Assembly (NCBI RefSeq): GCF_900092135.1
Contig: NZ_FMYF01000002.1
Coordinates: 224,984-288,983, forward strand
Origin: Raineyella antarctica
GTDB taxonomy: Bacteria > Actinomycetota > Actinomycetes > Propionibacteriales > Propionibacteriaceae
Reading direction: 5' to 3'
DNA: 64,000 bases
Below are positions 30,401 to 35,128 of this stretch, in pieces. Numbering within the stretch: position 1 is the first letter of the stretch; each line of letters starts with the position of its first letter. Both the position numbers and the translations under genes were made by a program. The notes beneath the pieces are model-generated. The model was not told the origin of the DNA. It searched no databases and saw nothing but the letters and a program-made list of their open reading frames with translations.

Positions 30401-31127
30401 TGCTGATGCGCGGTTCGCCGCGGCGATGCCGGTGGTGAACGCGATCCGGACCAGCCAGGGGGTGAACGACCGGGGCCGGGTGTCCGGGGCCCGGGCCGAC
30501 GACCGGTACGAGGCGTTCGAGGGGGCCGGGGCGATCAGCCGCTGGACGATCACCCTCGACCCGCGCGACAACGCGTTCGACGTCAGCACGCTGTCGGACG
30601 TCGTCCTGACCCTGGAGTACGAGGGCGACCAGGGCTCGGCGGCGCTGGTGGACCTGGCCAGGGACGCGGTCGACAAGGCCCTGCCGCAGCACGGGGCGGT
30701 GCTGCTGTGGCTGGATGCCGGCCATGCCACCGAGTGGGCGCGGTTCCTGCACCCGGCGGCGGGGGAGCAGCGGCTCACCATCGACCTGGGCGCGGAGCAG
30801 TTGCAGTACCTGTACCGGCAACTCGCGCTGCGCAAGCGGCTGGTGGTGACCCGGGCCGACCTGGTGCTGGAGTCCGACGACGAGGACGCCTTCGACGTAC
30901 GGCTGGCGCCTCCGGGCGGGGCGACGGTGGAGGTCCCGGCCGCTCCGGGCGGCGACTTTGGCGACCTGCCCCAGGCCACGGCGGGGTGGGCGGCCGGGAG
31001 CCAGGACCTGCTGGGCACCTGGACCATCCAGCTGAAGCGGCAGGCAGATGCCGGCTGGGACGTCCTGGCGCCCGAGGTGGTGCGGCGGGCCTGGCTGCTG
31101 CTGCGGTTCGAGGCGACCGGTGCGTGA
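21465..31127 (+). CDS. Tc toxin TcA subunit with N-terminal peptidoglycan-binding-like repeats
   Basis: A 3220-residue TcA-type translocation subunit. Order: Ala/Thr/Pro repeat linker (36-82); three or four PG_binding_1-like helical repeats at about 78-350 (TVAAVTRFQQAKGLTADGLV, TRKAVIAFQAAHGLPQTG); a transthyretin-like beta domain (356-475); a VRP1-type segment at about 913-992 (GPAAYLADVFRFLD, then ETTLPFIDLSNEVLE); the ABC-toxin/neuraminidase-like region at about 1726-1945 (MFVQRAFLNLEK, WMKNYRVWEANRKIFLYPENW); the pore-forming helical part; and a TcB-binding C terminus at about 2620-3130 (IVSVAVTAPCVAGPYTGV). A perfect AAGGAGG before the ATG fixes the start. In known Tc toxins TcA pentamers inject the TcB-TcC cargo. 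PG-binding repeats are not a standard TcA part. Confidence 0.92.
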   Translation: MAGTTVNSARSLAGLPAGRRRNAAAAAVAAALAEAAARPVTPAATPATPGTPAATPATPAAPVTPAATPATPATPAASPLSSFQRRAGLPATGRADDATVARLLAETVNHHVATNPARTAKVQAMLAAAGFAPDQAETTSRKLGDSTVAAVTRFQQAKGLTADGLVGDRTLAALGEAALTARLASGRQTHLLQRRILRAAAIRGLKVAIDPAESKSRKAGPTTKAAVEALQTSLGLPATGTVDTATFERINSVAASRRAPAAKVGAPDPADLGVVPRPLRLNMVNKDVPALQKALAFLGHPPVEAELKAARFGPTTRKAVIAFQAAHGLPQTGAADGATLRTLNGLVRSATPGPEHAQRIRGTVRDASWAGRPGVTVELATDPPTGQGVVLAHRTTLGNGFYDLPYAVPTDPADGRPVSPLLLKVRFVDPAGAEIGTKRLADPTPIAWVNFTEGPYPYRGASLYETQLAAVRAAGVPDVTTLQETADRPDVTRVARAAGLAQDDVMRLVLAARAAQRLGAGIDAETCFAFLAQSLPSNLPDDLLAQTHEWTLVEQLTDLVAAGIAATESDLARTALATALAQNLVPVSLAARLDAVLAALATARRTFALDRPLLVGNGTLRATLQRSDVPAGAYDAVADAFVAAGGMGPKFWALLHEDPGTYGGPNAVASLERGTEVGLVAKNFDPMVQELSQRVAGTGTRALAKLAPADWDQVVAAVGAVPANTDGDTEQARRATYARTMAAQAQRLFPTVAVTAAVKRSGAGGLTRIDEIEQIVDDHPDLELRVSNIDAYAARNDLALEPETRTELKVLQRVHRLAPTADAATALLANGLHSSVQIMARGRDAFIATMKDAGVAESLAGSIHGFAEFQYAQVLQRLGEMRSEVQSTLPAALAPQALTAEARAELLADLPDLELLFGPLDACDCPQCASVYGPAAYLADVFRFLDGHAAATGGGSVLDVLVARRPDLTKVKLDCPNTETTLPFIDLSNEVLESVFPGSAGRVDLQTTLPADELRAAPEHQDDTVYDLLRTSDIPISSAYDLWADQVRVLLQHLGVPRWKLMRALGTAAPVEVAAEYFGISVHEAGLVTTAAATAGEQDAFWGFDSSRASIPVLEVMERTKLGYLPLQLLLQGSWITPDGDPRVHLTRPATSADLRLQTLDAVGPEVLDRVHRLLRLARHTPWDTWELDLLLRADRIGAGALDGDTLVALYGAGRLADRLGLGAEQLATWFGTLPTTGRPDPADPTALPSAAPSRYAVTFRSRALSGTPDPAFDPQPDGSDLADHRPALLAALATNDTALTALLARTGSTNDLPTLSRLVAWAELARALRIDLAELLLATDLLAPVLADPFASPADLLEFLDLLDVLRGSGATLAEQDFLLNARPDSPLAAADGAIVTALSALREGLRADPGTDSAGAVISALAGATGLLATQVRQLLDLSDATGKLLDAFTAPDLLDRDADGAFVHPDITPAGFPRLFEAYRRVLKMGRVVALFGWSDDDLAWVLAHPGAVGLRPVDLPVATPPAAPLVADWLRLLGWAAVRRDLLALSRALAAAPGAAPTVPTSTPDDLVGAALGGAAIDAVRAHATALTGIDADTLKTLDGDDPAAYADPVLGRRLVEAAGQVRRLGVPAATAAVWAVRERAAGPTEREVATAVTAAAKAKYERSAWLAVLAPLQDDWREHKRDALVAFLLEHAARTEPQTVTIDGKTVPNPRRWTDPDDLLRYFLVDVETSACALTSRIKQAIGSTQMFVQRAFLNLEKPRVVVTTDEKADLSAPDSWRQWKWMKNYRVWEANRKIFLYPENWIAPELRDDKTPFFKELEQEVLSGDITAERCETAMRGYLDKLNEVANLEVIGVHHEIDDDHPWDDLGPSVNVLHVVGRTRVEPYRHFYRSYDINAALWSPWEAIEVDITGDQVLPVVYNRMLHLFWLQIESKPQKTQRQPAAAANSSTQQSPEAPSQLELKLAWTVHRGGGWTTRQTAPNVLVHPWPRPRGSYSLKPRYHGAENQLWIDVYIAMSPEFNGRAFWDPKSGGRRALTSRPFDATARPWHSSSFVFDGRVVDLRLKPLDGQYQLLDDSVVNDSFEYVRRLSDPTGRTVHPMKTTRQVSARVVQPTGMRLEAGRMVNNTWTANEGSLTVLSNGASVTLLTGAHPPFAAAHSLHRIQPDTATDRSPFVYTDPSRSYVVTSQWVNVTIDSTTTVQRLQYTFHPFSHPYAALFVRELDRSGVDGVLNRTMQRFPNAYPPGNAFSFTTYAPVAGVAAADPAAATDTLDFSRSGAMSVYNWEVFFHVPFLIASKLAGNQRFEEALDWFHRIFDPSNTEALDAPQRYWITKPFFDATDADYTKQRIESILADATDPEVSKQIAEWRNHPFMPDVIARFRPVAYQKAVVMRYIDALVDWGDQLFRRETIEAINEATLLYVLAGELLGRRPEHVPMIPREGRSYEELTAAAALDPFGDQQVEVQLENLAERPTLVVASDTQALPVVNLSYFAIPANDDLLGYWDRVADRLFKIRHCMDISGRVRQLPLFEPPIDPALLVRATAAGVDLDSVLNDTPASGSPYRYATLFSAAMSAAADVRSLGERMLQALQRRDDDALERLRAGNEVAAVTLVQRVREGQVLEAQRGREAVEQGLEAAQARLDYYSSRPYMNDWETAATIVHAAAVVSQIVSTVLNTVAGGASLVPSFEAGASGFGGSPVVTVKYGGQNVSNSVGAFARLFEGLGGILHSTGSLLETQGGYQRRFEEHQFQADLARKEIAQVGKQVVTAQVREAVAQYELDAHLRTVENAKGVEEFLRSKYTGAQLYEWMVAQLSSVYFQAYQLAYDLARRAERAYRFEVGDTTSAPIITFGYWDSLKKGLLAGDRLVNDLRRLETTALERNRRRLQATTHVSLASLMPDKLLELKATGTTSIEVAEWILARENPGWTNQRIVSVAVTAPCVAGPYTGVHAGLALTSAVVRLNDDTGGGFGDAFGGADARFAAAMPVVNAIRTSQGVNDRGRVSGARADDRYEAFEGAGAISRWTITLDPRDNAFDVSTLSDVVLTLEYEGDQGSAALVDLARDAVDKALPQHGAVLLWLDAGHATEWARFLHPAAGEQRLTIDLGAEQLQYLYRQLALRKRLVVTRADLVLESDDEDAFDVRLAPPGGATVEVPAAPGGDFGDLPQATAGWAAGSQDLLGTWTIQLKRQADAGWDVLAPEVVRRAWLLLRFEATGA

Positions 31128-31653
31128 AGCTGGGGCGGCCGGGGCAGCAGGGGTCGGGCGCGCGGGCGAGGGCGGACCCGGCGGTGCAGCCGCGTCGCGG
31201 GGCGGGTCAGGGATCGAGGCCGCGTCGCGGGGCGGGTCAGGGATCGAGGCCGCGTCGCGGGGCGGGTCAGGGATCGAGGCCGCGTCGCGGGGCGGGTCAG
31301 GGGCCGAGGCCGCGTCGCGGGGCGAGTTGGCGTTCGCTCGGCGCCTGGCCCGGTCGCTGGTCGCCGAGTGCGATCCGCTGGCGGTGCTGCTCTTCGGGTC
31401 GTGGGCGAAGGGCACCGCCAATGTCCACAGCGACGTCGACCTCGTCGTGGTGCTGCGGGAGCGGCCCTCGCCCATGCTGCGGGCGGCCCTGGAGGATGCC
31501 GTCCACGGGGTTCCCATGCACGTCGACCTGCTGCTGTGGACGCCGGCGGACGTCGAGGCGGCCCGTGCTGATCCGGCGGGGTTCGCGGGCTCGGTGTTAT
31601 CCGGCGCAATTGTTGTGCATGGGCTCTTGCCGAGCGCCTCCGAACGGTCCTAG
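31120..31653 (+). CDS. small nucleotidyltransferase-domain protein coupled to TcA
   Basis: A 177-residue protein. The C-terminal half is a minimal nucleotidyltransferase (MNT/KNTase) domain: LLFGSWAKG with Gly93-Ser94, then Asp105 and Asp107 in SDVDLVVV and a third Asp136 in MHVDLLLW, so the metal triad is intact. Its first 67 residues are low complexity, including four copies of GGSGIEAASR from a 30-bp DNA repeat. The GTG at 31120 overlaps the TcA stop by 8 bases, indicating translational coupling; a longer frame begins inside TcA but has no homology before this point. MNT domains often act as antitoxins with HEPN partners or as AMP-transferases; no HEPN gene is adjacent. A role with the toxin is inferred only from coupling. 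Confidence 0.75.
   Translation: MREAGAAGAAGVGRAGEGGPGGAAASRGGSGIEAASRGGSGIEAASRGGSGIEAASRGGSGAEAASRGELAFARRLARSLVAECDPLAVLLFGSWAKGTANVHSDVDLVVVLRERPSPMLRAALEDAVHGVPMHVDLLLWTPADVEAARADPAGFAGSVLSGAIVVHGLLPSASERS
31201..31320. repeat. four 30-bp tandem repeats inside the nucleotidyltransferase gene
   Basis: Four head-to-tail 30-base units; the first three are identical and the last has two changes (ggatcg to gggccg). They encode GGSGIEAASR. The near identity implies recent expansion or ongoing homogenisation. Confidence 0.95.
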
Positions 31654-31967
31654 AATGGAGGCACTGAGAGGACTTAAGGATGTTGTATTGAGGGTTGCGA
31701 ATCGTCTGGGAACAGAAATTTGCGTCGTCACAAGAAGCTTTCAGTTATTAGAGAAGTCCCCGGTATCCCGGGGTCTTTTCATGTCCGGAGTCTTTTCTGG
31801 GTCTCTCGATGAAGCTTGGTCGGGACTGAGCGCTACCCCTCTACCAAGGCATTGTGTTGCGGACGATTATGAGTTACGTTCTGATACGGGTGTTAGTGGC
31901 CTTGAATTCAGCAGTCAGATGAGCCCCGCGGGCTAACCTTCAGGGCGCCACGGAAAGGATCCGGGCC
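31654..31967. other. 314-base AT-richer region after the toxin operon
   Basis: It contains an intrinsic-terminator-like hairpin (31758-31779). An open frame from 31655 to 31936 runs through the hairpin and has no ribosome site, so it is not called. The promoter of the next gene should lie in the second half. Confidence 0.6.
31758..31779 (+). terminator. intrinsic-type terminator downstream of the toxin operon
   Basis: CCCCGG (31758-31763), loop tatc, CCGGGG (31768-31773), followed by tctttt. It is the only T-tailed hairpin seen in the window and lies 105 bases after the nucleotidyltransferase stop, closing the TcBC-TcA-nucleotidyltransferase unit. Confidence 0.7.
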
Positions 31968-32813
31968 ATGGCAGGACCACGACTCACTCATTATGTCCAA
32001 AGGCAGATCGGCCTCGGGCTTGCCGAAGCCGAGAACGCGACGCGGACCAGTCGGGTCATCAAAGACCCAGACGCCTGCTACGACGATATTTTTGCGGCGG
32101 CGGTCGAGGAGATCGGTATCGACAGGCTCGTTGCCCGCGTGCTCGACAATGGTCCGGAGTGGGCTTACCGGGTTCTCCTGCACGTATCCGACCTCGGAAG
32201 CCACCGCAGTGCGCTGATCGCAAAGGCGGCGGAAAGCCCGGAATGGGCATTCAATACCCTCCGCTCCGTACCAGACCTCGGCCGCCACCGCGACAAACTG
32301 ATGGCGACGGCGGCGAAGAGCCCGGAATGGGCCCTGCAGACCCTTCGCTTCGTACCCGACCTCGGCAGTTCCCAACACATGCTTGAGACCAAGGTGGGCC
32401 CCCTCGCCCAGTCGTTCGGAAATATCTCGGGCTTCAACCTGCTGGACCAGGCTTGGTACAACTGTTCGTTCACCATGAAGTGGGTGCACAATGGCGTCAC
32501 GTACCCAACAGATGTGGGAGGCGCCACGTACAGTCCAGAGCTGAGTGGCGGTGGAGGGCCGACTCAGGAGCCATGCACCTATTTCCCCAAGGAAAACGAG
32601 CCACTTCAGGCGGGCGATGCGGTCTGGATGTACATGTACGTAAGAGCGGGAAATGATGTCGAGTCCGCGTTCCGGTTCACCTATGACCCGTCGACCGAGA
32701 ACTACGCCTACTTCACCGCTACCGGGAGCACCAGTTCACCGACCCTGGCATTGGTCGGGGTCGAACCCTATAATCCCAACCTGCCGCACGGCCAATCGGC
32801 GGTGCCCGCCTGA
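31968..32813 (+). CDS. unrecognised protein with PEWA helical repeats and a beta-rich C-terminal domain
   Basis: A 281-residue protein of unknown family. Residues of about 60-140 hold three repeats of 27-28 residues: GPEWAYRVLLHVSDLGSHR, SPEWAFNTLRSVPDLGRHR, SPEWALQTLRFVPDLGSSQ, each followed by a short Ala-rich helix, so a small alpha-solenoid is likely. The C-terminal half (about 155-281) is aromatic- and Gly-rich with a beta pattern (CSFTMKWVHNG, GDAVWMYMYVRAG, FRFTYDPSTENYAYF), like a small jelly-roll, lectin or aegerolysin-like domain, but no match is certain. Start at 31968 with AAAGGA upstream. Its codons are clearly less GC-rich than those around it, suggesting acquisition. It may belong functionally with the toxin just upstream. 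Confidence 0.75.
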   Translation: MAGPRLTHYVQRQIGLGLAEAENATRTSRVIKDPDACYDDIFAAAVEEIGIDRLVARVLDNGPEWAYRVLLHVSDLGSHRSALIAKAAESPEWAFNTLRSVPDLGRHRDKLMATAAKSPEWALQTLRFVPDLGSSQHMLETKVGPLAQSFGNISGFNLLDQAWYNCSFTMKWVHNGVTYPTDVGGATYSPELSGGGGPTQEPCTYFPKENEPLQAGDAVWMYMYVRAGNDVESAFRFTYDPSTENYAYFTATGSTSSPTLALVGVEPYNPNLPHGQSAVPA

Positions 32814-32886
32814 GCAGGGCGGAGACGCTGCAGCGGACGCGCATGCAGCAGCCGGGCCGCGACGGGTACGCGGTAGGGGCAGGGGG

Positions 32887-32934
32887 TTAGGTGCGGCGAA
32901 TCTGCGGATAGACCAACAGATTCGGCGTACCTAA
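32887..32934. repeat. hairpin element A
   Basis: Left arm TTAGGTGCGGCGAATCTG (32887-32904), right arm 32917-32934 complementary at 16 of 18 positions, loop cggatagaccaa. Read in reverse it matches element B at 34946, including the loop (ggtctatccg). Lies 74 bases after a plus-strand gene end. Confidence 0.85.
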
Positions 32935-32965
32935 GGGCCTCGGTGTCTCGCCCGGGGCGTCACCC

Positions 32966-33092
32966 TCACAGCATCGAGCTGAGGTCCGATCCGAGTGTCG
33001 GGTAGAGCGTCGGCGCCGCGGCGAGCTGGCGCCGGGTCAGGCCGACCTTGATCGCCAGCCCTTGATCGCCAGCGCGAAGGTGTTGGCCAGTT
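32966..33092 (-). pseudogene. duplicated 3' end of the FAD disulfide oxidoreductase gene
   Basis: These 127 bases are a near copy of 35129-35240, the end of the intact oxidoreductase gene. The last 30 codons are preserved (LAIKVGLTRRQLAAAPTLYP, then TLGSDLSSML and the stop). A 14-base tandem duplication (cttgatcgccagcc, about 33049-33062) then breaks the frame, and homology ends soon after. It is a gene remnant, in the same orientation as the intact copy 2.1 kb away, and the rest of the 33093-33156 gap holds nothing I can identify. Confidence 0.9.
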
Positions 33093-33156
33093 CGCCGGAG
33101 CGTGGCCGGGACAGTGTGGCCGAGACGGAGTCCTCCCGCTCGGATCCGGGCGATCG

Positions 33157-33822
33157 TCAGTCGTCGCCTTCCTGGTACGGGAAGAACGTGATCCGGCCGC
33201 ACCCGGGGCAGACGGCCGCCTCACCGTCGAGCAGGTCGGCGGCCCCGAAGAGGCGCTTGGCCTGCATGTACGCGTCCTTGTCGATCGTCGCCACGTACGC
33301 AGGGTCGTACCACTCGACCTCGGTCCCGCAGTCGACGCACCGGTCGTCGAGGTCGATCGAGTCGAAGGCCTCGTCCTCCGCGGCGTACGGGTCGTCCCCG
33401 TGGTCCTCGATCCCGACGGCCCCGCACGCCGGGCACCACCACACGTCGGAGCGTTCCACCACCTCCGGGGCGAGTCCGGCGATCACCTTCCGATAGGCCT
33501 CGCGGTCGGCGTCCTTCAATTCCTCGGGCAACATCCAACGGACCGGACTGCCGCAGGAACCACAGTGCGGCATCGTCGCCAGCATCGGGTGGGTGGCGAG
33601 CACGTCGAGAGCCTCGTTCAGGTCGCTCGCGCTTCGGTCACTCGGGTTCAGGTCGCTCGCGGTCCGATCAGGAGCGTTCCCCTCGGTCCCGGTCGGACGA
33701 TCGCCGCCGGCCTCGGCCGCTGCCCCGGCCCCGGCCTCGGGGCGCTGGGTGCCAGGGGCGCGGCGCCGCCCGGACGCCTGCTTGCGCCCGCTCGAGCCCT
33801 TCCCGGACGTACGTCGTGACAT
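33157..33822 (-). CDS. zinc-ribbon-type protein with four CxxC knuckles
   Basis: A 221-residue protein of unknown function. Residues 1-70 are basic then Asp/Asn/Ser-rich and disordered, with a short internal repeat (TASDLNPSDRSASDLN). The rest has four CxxC pairs, Cys87/90, Cys130/133, Cys162/165 and Cys205/208, which would build two zinc ribbons, separated by acidic linkers (EDEAFDSIDLDD). No catalytic motif is seen. It is flanked by the gene remnant on one side and the PrsW-type gene, divergent, on the other. Confidence 0.7.
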   Translation of the reverse strand: MSRRTSGKGSSGRKQASGRRRAPGTQRPEAGAGAAAEAGGDRPTGTEGNAPDRTASDLNPSDRSASDLNEALDVLATHPMLATMPHCGSCGSPVRWMLPEELKDADREAYRKVIAGLAPEVVERSDVWWCPACGAVGIEDHGDDPYAAEDEAFDSIDLDDRCVDCGTEVEWYDPAYVATIDKDAYMQAKRLFGAADLLDGEAAVCPGCGRITFFPYQEGDD

Positions 33823-33948
33823 GGCATCCCTCTTCGCATCGCTGTCACCGGCCCCCGACGGGCTGATGGCGACAAGATACCCGTCACCTGCTGGGGTCGA
33901 GCCGGGACCGCCGTCGGTCGCTCCGCTCGCGGTCAGTCCGCTCCGTGG

Positions 33949-33984
33949 CTCGAAGGGCTCGAAGGGCTCGAAGGGCTCGAAGGG
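33949..33984. repeat. four 9-bp tandem repeats
   Basis: ctcgaaggg repeated four times head to tail, then a decayed fifth, in the 275-base gap between the zinc-ribbon gene and the divergent PrsW-type gene. Could affect the shared promoter by copy number. Confidence 0.9.
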
Positions 33985-34097
33985 CTCGACGATCTTGACG
34001 GGCTCGGCAACCCTGCGCGAACGCGGCCGCCGGTGGCAGACTCACAGACGGACGTGTCGGCGCCCTGCCGGCCCGGTCGATGGGCGAGGAGAGCCGC

Positions 34098-34898
34098 ATG
34101 GACGAGGATCTGTACCGGGCCCCGGCAGCCCTTGCCCCTCGCCGCCCCTGGTGGCTGCGCCTGTCCGGACTACTGGTGCTGCCGCTCGGTGTGGGCGCCT
34201 ACGCGATCGTGCTCTCGGCGATGCTCACCACCCGCAACCCGAACCTCTTCCCGACCCTCCTGCTGATCGGGGCCATCACCGTCCCGCTGTCGGTGTTGCT
34301 GGTCTCGTACGTGATGGGGCCGCGGCCGGACGGGCACTCGGGCCTGGTTGCCCTCACGGCGGTCGTCGGCGGGGCGATCGGCACCACTGCCGCCTCGGTA
34401 CTGGAGTACTCCACCCTGCGCCAGATGCCGGCGCTCGGGATGCTCGCCGTGGGGTTCATCGAGGAGGCCGTGAAGCTGGTGATGCCGCTGCTGGTCTTCC
34501 TGGTGGCCCGTCGCCGGACCGAAGGCCTCGGGGTAGTGCTCGGGGTCGCGTCGGGCATGGGCTTCGCGGTGCTGGAGACCATGGGCTACGGGTTCACCGC
34601 GCTGATCTCCAGCGGGGGCAACGTGGCCGCCGTCGACCAGACCCTGCTGCTGCGCGGGCTGCTGTCCCCGGCGGGACACGTGGCCTGGACGGGCATGGTC
34701 ACCGCCGCGCTCTGGCGGCTCGGTGCTGTTCCCCCGCGACGGCACGCCGGACTGCTGTTCGTCGGCGCCTTCCTGCTGGCGGTGCTGCTGCACACCCTCT
34801 GGGACGGCGCCGCGACCGTGGCGTTGCACGTGGGGATCGCCGGCATCAGCGTGGCCATCCTGTTGGGCCTGGTCATCCCCAGCCGGTTGCGCCGCTGA
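34098..34898 (+). CDS. PrsW-family intramembrane metalloprotease
   Basis: A 266-residue membrane protein with about eight hydrophobic segments. The PrsW signatures are all present: Glu122-Glu123 in FIEEAVKL, Glu160 in GFAVLETMGY, His194 in GHVAWTG and His232 in LLHTLWDG, giving the expected metal site within the membrane. In Bacillus PrsW cleaves an anti-sigma factor; actinomycete copies are mostly uncharacterised, and no anti-sigma gene is adjacent here. The ATG at 34098 is chosen for GAGGAG eight bases before it; an ATG 18 bases earlier is possible. Confidence 0.9.
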   Translation: MDEDLYRAPAALAPRRPWWLRLSGLLVLPLGVGAYAIVLSAMLTTRNPNLFPTLLLIGAITVPLSVLLVSYVMGPRPDGHSGLVALTAVVGGAIGTTAASVLEYSTLRQMPALGMLAVGFIEEAVKLVMPLLVFLVARRRTEGLGVVLGVASGMGFAVLETMGYGFTALISSGGNVAAVDQTLLLRGLLSPAGHVAWTGMVTAALWRLGAVPPRRHAGLLFVGAFLLAVLLHTLWDGAATVALHVGIAGISVAILLGLVIPSRLRR

Positions 34899-34945
34899 AG
34901 GGCCCGCTGATCCCTGGATCCCGACCGGGAGTGCCGGTGGCAGGA

Positions 34946-34997
34946 CCTTGGGTGCGCCGAATCTGGTGGTCTATCCGTAGATTCGCCGCACCCAAGG
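34946..34997. repeat. hairpin element B
   Basis: CCTTGGGTGCGCCGAATCT (34946-34964) pairs with 34979-34997 at 18 of 19 positions; loop ggtggtctatccgt. It follows the PrsW gene by 47 bases, between convergent genes. Homologous to elements A and C. Confidence 0.9.
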
Positions 34998-35010
34998 GTG
35001 GCCGAGCAAC

Positions 35011-35121
35011 GAGCGATCAGGGCAGCCCGTGCTCAGGGCAGCCGGTGCTCAGGGCAGCCGGTGCTCAAGCCGGCGGGCGATCAGGGCAGCCGATGCTCAA
35101 GCCGGCGAGCGATCAGGGCAG
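35011..35121. repeat. nested tandem repeats at the end of the oxidoreductase gene
   Basis: Units built from gcgatcagggcagcc and ggtgctcagggcagcc (16 bases) alternate with gctcaagccggcg, giving at least two near-exact 32-base composite repeats. They lie between hairpin B and the stop of the oxidoreductase. They are absent next to the remnant copy at 32966. Confidence 0.75.
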
Positions 35122-35128
35122 CCACCCC

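Noticed and set aside
31201..31320. CRISPR-like look of the four 30-bp repeats
   Set aside because: Units are directly adjacent with no spacers and are translated in frame; it is a coding tandem repeat.
31655..31936. 93-codon frame directly after the nucleotidyltransferase stop
   Set aside because: No ribosome site, begins two bases after a stop, and runs through a T-tailed hairpin; probably chance in an AT-richer stretch.
35011..35121. Possible CRISPR or origin iterons in the nested repeats
   Set aside because: No regular unique spacers, no cas genes, no dnaA boxes or AT-rich unwinding region nearby.
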